A stretch of 58,495 nt of DNA, taken from positions 1 to 58,495 of the forward strand of contig JAEUQE010000019.1 in assembly GCA_016789785.1 (NCBI GenBank). Reading direction: 5' to 3'. Each line of letters opens with the position of its first letter. The first letter of the stretch is position 1. Both the position numbers and the translations under genes were made by a program. Positions 7,762 to 16,143 of this stretch are shown here, piece by piece. Source of the stretch: Bryobacterales bacterium (GTDB lineage: Bacteria; Acidobacteriota; Terriglobia; Bryobacterales; Bryobacteraceae). The notes beneath the pieces were generated by a model. The model saw only the letters and a program-made list of their open reading frames with translations. It did no database searches and had not been told where the DNA came from.

Positions 7762-9126
7762 TTGTTTTGGCTGCCGTCGTTGGCCATCGGAGGTTGCTTG
7801 ATTCTTGTTCTGATCCTTGTGTTGACTGCGTTCGCACCGAGCCTCCCGGGTCAAACGGGAATGCCAGGCTACGGTGGTCCCGCTGTGGCCAGCCAGGGCT
7901 TGAGAAACGCGGGCGCGCGCGGGGCTGACGCCGTGAGCATCCGTCCCTACGCCACGGTCCAGTCCACTTATGACAACGGCCTCATTGTGGCTGGCCGCGA
8001 TAGCAGCGGCCAGATCTCGAATCCCGGCGCCCTGTTCGGCATTGAAGGTTCGGTGGGCGCGTATGGAACCAAAGATTGGCGCCGCACACGAGTGGGACTC
8101 GACTATCAGGGGCTCTACAGGCACTACAACACGAACACTTACTTCAACGGAAGCGACCACCTGTTAGGGTTGGACTTCGCGCGCCAGCTCACTCGGCGAA
8201 CCGGCCTCACCTTGCGCACCGTGGCGGGAACCACTTCGCGCGCCGTGGGCGGTGTGTTCAGTTACTCCACCGTAGACCCGCTTTTTCTAGGTGTTCCCGC
8301 GAACGAACTCTTCGACAACCGCACTTATTTCCTCGAATCCACGGGTTCGTATCTGATGCAGTTCGGCTCTCGCAACACACTATCGATGTCGGGCGGCGGA
8401 TTTGCCGTGCGCCGCCAATCGCGCGTCTTGGTAGGCATGAATGGCTATCGGGCGTCGGCTGACTTCAATCGTCGCGTGACACGCAACACCACAATCGGCG
8501 GCAACTATCAGTACTTCCATGTGGATTTTCCGCGTGTGTTCGGCGAAGCCGACGTGAACACCTTCATGGGGCAGTTCAGCCGGCGCATCGCCCGGACCTG
8601 GGAACTGAGCATCGCGGCGGGTATCACACGCATGGACTTCACTGGTGTGCGCACGGTGGAACTCGATCCCCTGGTCGCCGAACTGCTAGGTTACTCCAGC
8701 GGCAGGGAAGCGTTCAACGCAATCAACAACGTCCCTTCCGGCATTGTGAATCTCTCCCGCTCCTTCCGGCGCGCGATTTTCAATGCCACCTATCAACGCG
8801 GCGTTTCTCCAGGCAACGGGGTGTTGCTGCTTTCAAGACAAGAATCCTTGATGACCAACTACACCTACAACACGGGACGGAAATGGTCCATCAGCGGTAA
8901 CGGAGGCTATATGAGTATGGCCGGAACCGGAGCCTATGCCGGCAGGTTCACGAGTTACAACCTCGGCGCCATGGCCAACTACCGTTTCTGGGAAGACTTG
9001 CACTTCAGCTTTGGCGTCGACGGCCGGAGGATGTCCTCCGGCAACTCCGTATTTAGCCGTAATGGCACCCGGATCTTTGGAGGGGTGACGTACAGTCCAG
9101 GTGCGATCCCCGTCTCGATCCGCTAA
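7762..9126 (+). CDS. Predicted outer-membrane beta-barrel protein
   Basis: A 454-residue exported protein. Residues 1-30 form a hydrophobic signal sequence (IGGCLILVLILVLTAFA). The rest is rich in alternating polar/hydrophobic strands with aromatic ends, such as RVGLDYQGLYRHYNTNTYF and WSISGNGGYMSMAG, typical of beta-barrels. No named family is recognised. The start is TTG at 7762; a start slightly further in cannot be excluded. It is followed after 16 bases by a receiver protein on the same strand. Confidence 0.65.
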   Translation: MFWLPSLAIGGCLILVLILVLTAFAPSLPGQTGMPGYGGPAVASQGLRNAGARGADAVSIRPYATVQSTYDNGLIVAGRDSSGQISNPGALFGIEGSVGAYGTKDWRRTRVGLDYQGLYRHYNTNTYFNGSDHLLGLDFARQLTRRTGLTLRTVAGTTSRAVGGVFSYSTVDPLFLGVPANELFDNRTYFLESTGSYLMQFGSRNTLSMSGGGFAVRRQSRVLVGMNGYRASADFNRRVTRNTTIGGNYQYFHVDFPRVFGEADVNTFMGQFSRRIARTWELSIAAGITRMDFTGVRTVELDPLVAELLGYSSGREAFNAINNVPSGIVNLSRSFRRAIFNATYQRGVSPGNGVLLLSRQESLMTNYTYNTGRKWSISGNGGYMSMAGTGAYAGRFTSYNLGAMANYRFWEDLHFSFGVDGRRMSSGNSVFSRNGTRIFGGVTYSPGAIPVSIR

Positions 9127-9142
9127 CGAGTCCGCCGATGCC

Positions 9143-9505
9143 ATGACCAGCAGACGAATTCTCATCGTCGATGATGAACAGGCGCTCCTCCGCCTCATCT
9201 CCGTCTGCATGAAACGTGCCGGTCACGAATCAGTGTGTTGCGCGTCCGCCGCGGAGGTAGCACTGCTGGACGGCAGCGGCTGGGATGCCGCCATCGTCGA
9301 CCTCGGCCTGCCCGACACGGAAGGGCCGTCGCTGATTCTGGAGTTGCTCCACCGCTATCCCAACATCCGTGTGCTCGCGTCCAGTGGCAGCCCGTTCGAT
9401 CTCGATGCGATTCCCGGACACCACCGTTCTCGCGTGGCGTTCCTGGCGAAGCCATATCTGCCGCGGAACCTGATCGAAGCGCTGGACGCACTTCTCGCGC
9501 ATTGA
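9143..9505 (+). CDS. Single-domain response regulator receiver
   Basis: A 120-residue CheY-like receiver without output domain. The acidic pocket is in ILIVDDE (about 6-12), the phospho-acceptor Asp is in AIVDLGLPD (about 53), and the conserved Lys is in FLAKPY (about 104). The start at ATG 9143 removes a low-complexity extension from 9101. It sits directly after the barrel protein gene; no cognate kinase is adjacent. Confidence 0.85.
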   Translation: MTSRRILIVDDEQALLRLISVCMKRAGHESVCCASAAEVALLDGSGWDAAIVDLGLPDTEGPSLILELLHRYPNIRVLASSGSPFDLDAIPGHHRSRVAFLAKPYLPRNLIEALDALLAH

Positions 9506-9512
9506 TAGCGGA

Positions 9513-10109
9513 CTAATGCACACCCGTGTGCGGCGGAGCCATCAGCCGCGCAATCTTCTCCGCGAAGTTCTGGCCGCTCTCCGACCATAACATCCGCTTC
9601 TCCACCGGCAGGGCTTTCTCAATGTCCTGCACCAGCTTCATCAGACTTCGCAGGTTCGACTGCGCGACACGCACACTGATGGGCTCATTGCGCGCCGGCA
9701 GAAACGGATCCTCCGGGCCAAACTCGATGCGCAGATGATCGCCTGATTCGTTGTCGTACCCCGGCCCATAGCACCACAGCGACAGTTTTACGGGCCCCAG
9801 TTTCCAGTCCCGGTCAAACTGCATCAGATCCCAGGCGCAGTCCACCTGATAAGCGCAGTCCGCCTGTTGAAACTCGCGGGCGATAGTCACCGCCTGCCCG
9901 GGATCGAACGGAATTGGATAAGCATGTTCGAAGAGCACGGGTTCGTTCTCGCCCACCGCGTGCACCACCACAGTAACGAAGCCCTTCTGCAGCTTCGAGT
10001 ATGGGAACAGCTTGAGCAGCTTCTCCCAATGGTTCAACATCATCAGCGTAGCGGCTGCGGGGTTTTCGTAGCCCCGCAGCCAGCAGGAAAGCGTTAGCCG
10101 GTCAGCCAT
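9513..10109 (-). CDS. Uncharacterised protein, 198 residues
   Basis: Not recognised. It is soluble, with no signal peptide or membrane segment and mixed composition. It contains VDCAWDLMQFDRDW and LSLWCYGPGYDNESGDHLRIEFGPED, followed by a helical tail with VQDIEKALPVEKRMLW. Codon use matches its neighbours. The start at ATG 10109 (MADRLTLS) is preferred; a TTG at 10124 is possible. It is convergent with the receiver gene, seven bases apart. Confidence 0.65.
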   Translation of the reverse strand: MADRLTLSCWLRGYENPAAATLMMLNHWEKLLKLFPYSKLQKGFVTVVVHAVGENEPVLFEHAYPIPFDPGQAVTIAREFQQADCAYQVDCAWDLMQFDRDWKLGPVKLSLWCYGPGYDNESGDHLRIEFGPEDPFLPARNEPISVRVAQSNLRSLMKLVQDIEKALPVEKRMLWSESGQNFAEKIARLMAPPHTGVH

Positions 10110-10162
10110 TCGATTCGATCTCAACTCCCGGAGCGGATACTCGAGCGCGCCGGACTACGGAG

Positions 10163-11509
10163 CTAACTCCAAAGCCGGTCGTTCGAGCGCTGCTGGTCCC
10201 ACTGCGGAGTCGGCTCAAAGTAACCAGGCTCCAGCAGGTGCTGTTTCACCACTTCGTCGTTCAACGTCACGCCCAGGCCCGGCTTGTCGGGAACCTTCGC
10301 GAAACCTTTCTCGGCCAGTGGCTTGTCGCCATTCACCAGATCTTCCCACCATGGCACATCCACCGAGTGATGCTCAAGCGCGAGGAAGTTCTCCGTCGCC
10401 GCGGCGCAGTGCACGTTGGCCATGAAGCTGATCGGCGTGCCGGCAAAGTGCATCGCCATCGGCACGCCGTACTCCTGGCACATATCGCCGATCTTCTTCG
10501 TCTCAAGGATGCCGCCCGACGTCGCCAGATCCGGATGCACGATATCCACCGCATGCATCCGCGCAAGTTTCACGAAGTCTTCCTTGAGGTAGATGTCCTC
10601 GCCCGTGAGAATCGGAATATCCACCGCATCCGTGATCTGCTTCATCAACTCGGGATACTGCCACGGAATCATGTCCTCCAACCACGCCATGTTGTACTTC
10701 TCCAGCGCCTTACCCAGCCGGATGCAGGAGTTCACACCGATATGCCCGAAGTGATCCGCGGCCAGAGGCACTTCCAGGCCGATGCCCTCGCGCACTTGCG
10801 CCACATAGTCGGCCATCGCGGCGACACCCTTCTCGGTCACTTCCATTCCGGTGAACATGTGCTGCGTATTGAAGTGATCGCGCGACGATGTCCCAAGCGG
10901 ACGCGTCACGGTGCCGGGGATGTGCTCCACCAAGCCAACGCCGAGATCCATCTTGAGGAACGTGAAACCGTTCTTGTCGATCCGCTCCTTCATGCGCTTG
11001 GCGAACTCTTTCGGATCGCGTGATTGCGTCGTGTCCGCATACAGGCGGACCCTGTCGCGAAACTTGCCGCCGAGCATCTGATAGACGGGCACGTTGTACA
11101 CCTTGCCCGCAAGGTCCCAAAGCGCCATTTCCACGCCGCAAACACCGCCACCCTGGCGCGCGTGGCCGCCAAACTGCTTAATCTTCCGGAAGATCTTGTC
11201 GATGTTGCAAGGATTCTCACCGAGCAGACGGCTCTTTAATACGAGTGCATAGTTCTTATGTGCGCCGTCGCGCACTTCGCCATATCCCGAGATGCCCTGA
11301 TTCGTATCAATGCGGATGAGTGGACAGGTCATGGGCGCCTTCGCGACGACGGCGACGCGCAAGTCAGTGATCTTCAGATCCGAGGGCCGCGACATCTGGT
11401 TGACGCGTTGCATCGCGGCTTCCAAATCCGCATCCGCCCAAAAGGTCGCTGCCATCGCGCCAGTCGTGGCGCTGAGGAAGTTTCGCCGGGTGAACGATCG
11501 TGGTTTCAT
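10163..11509 (-). CDS. Tat-exported enolase-superfamily enzyme (mandelate racemase/muconate lactonising type)
   Basis: A 448-residue enzyme predicted to abstract an alpha-proton from a carboxylate, commonly a sugar acid. The N-terminus has a twin-arginine signal (FTRRNFLSATTGAMAATF). The barrel shows a Lys in FLKMDLG, metal-ligand positions in ADHFG, LEDMIPW and GEDIY, and a late His in MHFAGTP. The length and the capping domain (QGISGYGEVRD) fit the superfamily. The exact substrate, such as galactonate or another acid sugar, is not predictable here. Confidence 0.85.
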   Translation of the reverse strand: MKPRSFTRRNFLSATTGAMAATFWADADLEAAMQRVNQMSRPSDLKITDLRVAVVAKAPMTCPLIRIDTNQGISGYGEVRDGAHKNYALVLKSRLLGENPCNIDKIFRKIKQFGGHARQGGGVCGVEMALWDLAGKVYNVPVYQMLGGKFRDRVRLYADTTQSRDPKEFAKRMKERIDKNGFTFLKMDLGVGLVEHIPGTVTRPLGTSSRDHFNTQHMFTGMEVTEKGVAAMADYVAQVREGIGLEVPLAADHFGHIGVNSCIRLGKALEKYNMAWLEDMIPWQYPELMKQITDAVDIPILTGEDIYLKEDFVKLARMHAVDIVHPDLATSGGILETKKIGDMCQEYGVPMAMHFAGTPISFMANVHCAAATENFLALEHHSVDVPWWEDLVNGDKPLAEKGFAKVPDKPGLGVTLNDEVVKQHLLEPGYFEPTPQWDQQRSNDRLWS

Positions 11510-11594
11510 GGTCGGATTATATCGATCGGAAGATCATGGCGGGGACACTTCCGGCGCTCATCCGGACTGCTCACGGTCTGGCAGTACAGGCCAA

Positions 11595-13235
11595 TCACTC
11601 CCCGCGTTTCACGATCATGAGCGTGATGTCGTCAAACTGCGGCGCTTCGCCGGCAAACGCGTCGATGGCCTCGAACACATGATCCACGATCGCCGATGCA
11701 GGCTCGTGGCGTTTCGCACGCATACACTCGGTCAGCCGGTCCGTGCCGAACTCATCGCTGACGAGATCCTGAGCCTCACTCACCCCATCGCTGTACAACG
11801 CCAACACGTCACCAGGCTTCAACTCAAACTGCGCTTCTTTGTGGGTGCGCATCGGGAACAACCCCAGTGCGAGACCTGGGCCATCCAGCATCTCCACCGT
11901 ATCGTCGGCACGAAGCAGAACAGAAGCGTTGTGCGCGCAGTTGACATAGCGGCACTGCCCTGTAGCTGGCTCGATTGCACACAGGAACGCAGTAGCGAAC
12001 TTGTTGGAAGGCGTAGTGGCGTAGAGCAGTTCGTTGGTCACGCCGGCAATCTCCACGAGCGACGATTCACGCCGCAACAGCGTTCTGAGCGTTGCCTGAA
12101 TTGTACTCATCAGCAACGCCGCCGACACGCCCTTTCCCGAGATATCGGCGACACACATCACATGCGGATCCTCCGGTCCCGTCCCGGAGAACGGCAACAC
12201 GTCGTAGTAGTCGCCGCCGACTTGCTTGGCCTGGCGGTTTCGCGCGGCGATATCGATCTTCGCGAGTTTCGGCAGAGCCTTCGGAAACAGATCACGCTGG
12301 ATGTTCGCGGCGACGGCAAGCTCCTTCTCCAGTTGTTGTCTGGCAAGCGTGTCCTGGAAGTGCCATGCGTTTTCGAACGCAACCGCGGCCTGTGCCGCGA
12401 GCCCCGCGCCGAACTCGAGATCCGCCTCGCGGTACTTCATCCCGCGCATGCGAGGACCGCATACGATGAGCCCGATCAACTCCTGCTGGGTCCGCATCGG
12501 GATCAGCAGTGAGCCTTCCGGGGCACGCAGCACCGCGAGCAACTCCGCGTCTTGCGGGCCCGACACGAGAGCCTCCGGAAGCAACTTGAGCCGCTCGCGA
12601 AGGGGTTCCAGATCCGGCAGATCAATGCCCTTCTCTCTGGCAATGGGTGCATGATCGGGCTTTGACGCCACCACCGCGTACTTCGAAACCGCCCAGCGTC
12701 CCGCCAGCGTCAGTCCGACGAGCTTGGCCACTTCATCGGGATCCAGGGTCGCCGCCAAACCACGGCCCAAATCGAGCAGCGCACGCAACTCCTGCAGTCG
12801 CTGATCGAGCGCGCTGTTGGCCGACTTCGCCTGATCGTGCGCATCGGCATTGGAGATCACACTCGCGGCTACGCCGAGCAGTGCTTCCACGAACTCGATC
12901 TCTTCCTCACGATGCTGCATCACGCCGCCAATGCCGAGTACGCCCGTTGCGTCGTTGGCAGCGCCGATCGGGAAGAAGCGTTCGATGCCAGCGCCTCGCG
13001 CGGCCTCTTCGGAATACACGGAGCCGATCGCAAGCGCAGCGGCGCCGCGTGCGACTTCGATCTTCATCTCTCCACCGCCCTTGCGCACCGCAACAATGCC
13101 GCGCCGCGCGAGCAGCCGCCCCATCACCGATCGCAGCAGGTGCTTGAGGATGAGGTCCAGTTCCAATGTCGATTGCAGAAGCTTTGCCGATTCCAGCAGT
13201 GCTTCGAGGCGGGAGACGTCGAATCCAGTAGCCAT
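11595..13235 (-). CDS. GAF-domain SpoIIE/RsbU-type protein phosphatase
   Basis: A 546-residue phosphatase that likely dephosphorylates an anti-sigma antagonist. There are two GAF-like regions (about 10-155 and 165-305), a helical linker (LEKELAVAANIQRDLFP), then the PP2C-like SpoIIE domain. Metal and catalytic motifs are VGGDYYD, ADISGKGVSAALLM, LALYSDGVSEA and FDDITLM. No partner STAS or anti-sigma gene lies nearby. The ATG at 13235 is five bases from the stop of a degraded hydrolase gene, which was probably its operon partner. Confidence 0.9.
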   Translation of the reverse strand: MATGFDVSRLEALLESAKLLQSTLELDLILKHLLRSVMGRLLARRGIVAVRKGGGEMKIEVARGAAALAIGSVYSEEAARGAGIERFFPIGAANDATGVLGIGGVMQHREEEIEFVEALLGVAASVISNADAHDQAKSANSALDQRLQELRALLDLGRGLAATLDPDEVAKLVGLTLAGRWAVSKYAVVASKPDHAPIAREKGIDLPDLEPLRERLKLLPEALVSGPQDAELLAVLRAPEGSLLIPMRTQQELIGLIVCGPRMRGMKYREADLEFGAGLAAQAAVAFENAWHFQDTLARQQLEKELAVAANIQRDLFPKALPKLAKIDIAARNRQAKQVGGDYYDVLPFSGTGPEDPHVMCVADISGKGVSAALLMSTIQATLRTLLRRESSLVEIAGVTNELLYATTPSNKFATAFLCAIEPATGQCRYVNCAHNASVLLRADDTVEMLDGPGLALGLFPMRTHKEAQFELKPGDVLALYSDGVSEAQDLVSDEFGTDRLTECMRAKRHEPASAIVDHVFEAIDAFAGEAPQFDDITLMIVKRGE

Positions 13236-13239
13236 GAGA

Positions 13240-13432
13240 TCAATTCTTCAGATGACGGTCGAACCAGGCGGAGCGATTTCCCGGCGTTGGCCTTGAGATG
13301 AAATTTGTCCGCCGCCATGCGGATACCTTCGCTGATGATGGAGGCGGGCTCAAGCGACACATCCTCGGGCAGCCGCGCGTTCTGCGCAAAGGCACTCGAT
13401 AGAAGCGTGACGGCGAGCGTAAGGATCGGCAT
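13240..13432 (-). pseudogene. Alpha/beta hydrolase relic with large internal deletion
   Basis: The start encodes a signal peptide (MPILTLAVTLLSSAFAQ) and then LEPASIISEGIRMAADKF, which resembles the opening of secreted alpha/beta hydrolases. Shortly after KANAGKSL the frame loses sense. In a shifted frame the sequence SAWFDRHLKN then stop (ending 13240) follows at once, the typical end of dienelactone-hydrolase-like proteins. Head and tail are thus joined with about 250 residues of catalytic core missing and a frameshift at the joint. The stop lies five bases from the phosphatase ATG, as in an operon. Confidence 0.6.
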
Positions 13433-13485
13433 GGCCGGATTCCTTAGCGTAGCGCAACCCTGTGCTCTCGCGGCTGACCTTGGAG

Positions 13486-14415
13486 CTATTTGCAGTTCGG
13501 CCCGTTGCAGACGCGTTCGCCGATCTTCTGCGGCGCGGAAAGGCGGTTCGGATCATTGATGGATGGGCGTTGCACCGCGGTGGTCTCCACGATCCTCTCG
13601 CCCTGTTTGCGCTGCTCGATCACCTGGCGCTCGTAGAGCACAGGCTTGCCGGACGTGTTCAACAGTCCCGGCACTGCACGATAGATGTCCACTTCTCTGG
13701 ACTCGCTGCCATCGGGGTTCTTGCGCGCACGAATTACGGTTTGGGAGGCAAGGTTCAACTTGCCCGCATCGTTCAGTTCGTACTGCGCGACGTTCTCCAC
13801 CCGGCGGCCGTTCTGCTCATCCGCGCTGGTCACCACCCGAAACGCTTCCGCGAAACGCCCCGTCGAATCCTTGCGAAACACCGTGAGATTCGACTGCGTC
13901 TTGCCGGCATCGTCAGTCGACACCAGCGTCTGGCGTTCCGCCACGTCGAGAGATCCATTCATTCCCGGCTTCTCCACCACTGTGTTCGTCGTCAGCGTAG
14001 TGCCGGCCTTGCGGCCTTCCGCCGTAGTGCGCTCGGCCATCTGAAGACGCCCATTTAGATCGCCGCGATACACCGTGGTCACCGCGGTCACCGACCCGTC
14101 GGTATTCTTCTTCTCTTCAATGGTCTGCTTCTCGGGAGGCCCGGGATTGCCCGTTGCATCGAACCGTTTGATGATGCGCTCCACCACGCGCCCCGCGGAA
14201 TCCTCACGAATCACTCGTTCTTCGGTGGACATGAGCGGTACGGTACGGCCGTTGATGGACTGTGTCTGCTCCGTCATGGTCACCGTGTTGCCGCTCTTCG
14301 TCACGCTGTAGCTGCCTGCGGCTACGGTGCGGCCATTGAGATCGGTGGTGTACGTGTTCGTGGTCTGCTGTGCCAACAGAGGCGCACAGAGGGCGACGAG
14401 AAAGAATCTCCTCAT
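13486..14415 (-). CDS. Secreted protein of degenerate beta repeats
   Basis: A 309-residue exported protein of unknown function, with signal peptide MRRFFLVALCAPLLA. The mature part is Thr/Val/Arg-rich and built from about six degenerate units of 32-36 residues. Each has a DxxGR/K turn followed by AER-like and polar strands, for example GDLNGRLQMAERT, GMNGSLDVAERQ, DSTGRFAEAFRV and NDAGKLNLASQTV. The C-terminus has two Cys (VCNGPNC), possibly a disulfide. It resembles no family I can name. Confidence 0.65.
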   Translation of the reverse strand: MRRFFLVALCAPLLAQQTTNTYTTDLNGRTVAAGSYSVTKSGNTVTMTEQTQSINGRTVPLMSTEERVIREDSAGRVVERIIKRFDATGNPGPPEKQTIEEKKNTDGSVTAVTTVYRGDLNGRLQMAERTTAEGRKAGTTLTTNTVVEKPGMNGSLDVAERQTLVSTDDAGKTQSNLTVFRKDSTGRFAEAFRVVTSADEQNGRRVENVAQYELNDAGKLNLASQTVIRARKNPDGSESREVDIYRAVPGLLNTSGKPVLYERQVIEQRKQGERIVETTAVQRPSINDPNRLSAPQKIGERVCNGPNCK

Positions 14416-14470
14416 GCTTCCAGACTAGGTGAATATGGGGAGACGATCAATCCTCGGAAAGCCTTAGACG

Positions 14471-15160
14471 TCAGCGCGAGGGCTTGGCCGGACTAAGGGT
14501 TTTGCGGTAGGCGTTCACGATCTTTTCCACGTAGAGCTGCGTTTCGCGGTATGGCGGCACACCGTTGTACCGCTTCACCGCTCCCGGTCCCGCGTTGTAG
14601 GCCGCAAGCGCAAGCCTCAATTGATCGGGATGATCCTTGTATTGGATCAGCAGTTCGCGCAGGAAACGCGCTCCGGCTTCGACATTCTCTTCGGGATTGT
14701 GCGGATCGGCATTCAGCGACGCCGCGGTGGCGGGCATCAACTGCATGATGCCAATCGCGCCTTTCGGCGAAATCGCTTTCGGGTCGTAGCCCGACTCCGC
14801 GCGCGCGACGAGATGCAACAGGGTCGCCGGCAGGCCGTTGTTATCCGCGGCCTGCGAAACAAGCTGTTTCGGGTCCGGCGGCGGCGCCGTGGGGTTCGAA
14901 GGCGTGATGGGACTGGCTGGAACCGGTTCCGCTTGCGGTTTCGGCGGCTCCGGAACGTACTCTTCGATCTCGATCGCCGTAACCGAAGCGGCGGGAAATT
15001 CGACGTAGGCGTCCTTCGATGTGAAGAGCCGGATCATCGTTCCCGCACGCTCATGTCTTTCGACACGCATCCGGAAGCCCGTGTCGAGCACGGCGACTTC
15101 GCCGGCCTTTAGCGACGGGATCAGAGTGACGCAGAAAATCAACGTGGCCAGACGCATCAT
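14471..15160 (-). CDS. Lytic transglycosylase (SLT domain)
   Basis: Cleaves peptidoglycan glycan strands in the periplasm. It has signal peptide MMRLATLIFCVTLIPSLKAG and a short beta domain, then a Pro-rich linker (PEPPKPQAEPVPASP). The Slt domain follows, with catalytic Glu in ARAESGYDP, then KGAIGIMQLMPATA and AAYNAGPGAVKRYNG. The start at 15160 has GGGA nearby; a frame from 15277 would add an unlikely N-terminus overlapping the next gene. 229 residues. Confidence 0.88.
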   Translation of the reverse strand: MMRLATLIFCVTLIPSLKAGEVAVLDTGFRMRVERHERAGTMIRLFTSKDAYVEFPAASVTAIEIEEYVPEPPKPQAEPVPASPITPSNPTAPPPDPKQLVSQAADNNGLPATLLHLVARAESGYDPKAISPKGAIGIMQLMPATAASLNADPHNPEENVEAGARFLRELLIQYKDHPDQLRLALAAYNAGPGAVKRYNGVPPYRETQLYVEKIVNAYRKTLSPAKPSR

Positions 15161-15225
15161 TCCCAAATAAGAGAAGACGCCGCGCATGCCGCGAGCGTGT
15201 ACCGGGAAAATCACCTTACGCGCCA

Positions 15226-16125
15226 TCACCGCAAAAGCCCTCGGGTGCGGAACCAATCGGCAAGACGCGCAGGCCATGAGGAGAGCGTCGCATCGGTGGG
15301 TGCAAGGCCAACACCGTGCCTGCCCTTCTCATAGATATGCAGTTCGGCGGGCACTCCGGCTTTGCGCAATGCGAGATAGAAGAGAACGCTGTTTTCGGGA
15401 GGAACGCCGGAATCCTCGTTGGTGTGGAAAAGGAACGTCGGCGGAGTTTGCGGAGTCACGCGCAGTTCGTTCGAGAGCGACGCGGCAAGCTTCTCATCGG
15501 GATTCTCGCCGAGGAGATTGCGCTTCGAGCCGCGATGCGTGTACTCGGTGGTGAAGGAGATCACGGGATATGCGAGCACGGCGAAGTCGGGCCTCGAACT
15601 GACGCGCTCCACTGGATCGGAAGCTTGCGCGTTGCCCTCGGCAAAGTGCGTAGCCGCGGTCGATGCAAGATGCCCGCCTGCCGAAAAGCCCCAAATGCCG
15701 ATACGGTCGGCGGCAAGTCCAAGATCCGCAGCCTGCGCACGCACCATGCGGATGGCCCGCTGCGCATCCTGGATCATGGATGGATGCCGGTATCGGGGCC
15801 CCAGCCGGTATTTCAGTACGAACGCCGAAATGCCGAGCGAGTTCAACCAATCCGCAATCTGCTTGCCTTCATGATCCATAGCCAGCGCACCGTAGCCTCC
15901 GCCGGGGCAGACAATCACCGCAGTGCCGTTCTTCTTTGCGGGCAGATAGTAGGTGAGCGACGGCTTGTCACGATCCTCGTCGCCCGCTGCGTTCGGAGCG
16001 CCATTGGGATACAGAAGGTCCACGCGCGGAGCCGGCGGCACATTGCGAGCCGCATTCTGAGCCGGCGCGCTGACACTTCCAAGGGCGGCCAGGATGGACA
16101 GAACCAAGAAACGCATCGCCAACAT
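15226..16125 (-). CDS. Secreted alpha/beta hydrolase (BD-FAE/acetyl-esterase-like)
   Basis: A 299-residue exported esterase. After a signal peptide (to about residue 22) come the oxyanion region VIVCPGGGYG, the nucleophile elbow GFSAGGH, a candidate acid in HTNEDSGVPP, and the catalytic His in GRHGVG. It resembles xylan/acetyl esterases and endo-xylanase-associated hydrolases. It lies 18 bases after the S9 peptidase gene, in the same direction, so the two are probably co-transcribed. Confidence 0.88.
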   Translation of the reverse strand: MLAMRFLVLSILAALGSVSAPAQNAARNVPPAPRVDLLYPNGAPNAAGDEDRDKPSLTYYLPAKKNGTAVIVCPGGGYGALAMDHEGKQIADWLNSLGISAFVLKYRLGPRYRHPSMIQDAQRAIRMVRAQAADLGLAADRIGIWGFSAGGHLASTAATHFAEGNAQASDPVERVSSRPDFAVLAYPVISFTTEYTHRGSKRNLLGENPDEKLAASLSNELRVTPQTPPTFLFHTNEDSGVPPENSVLFYLALRKAGVPAELHIYEKGRHGVGLAPTDATLSSWPARLADWFRTRGLLR

Positions 16126-16143
16126 TGTACCCTTCCAGACCCG

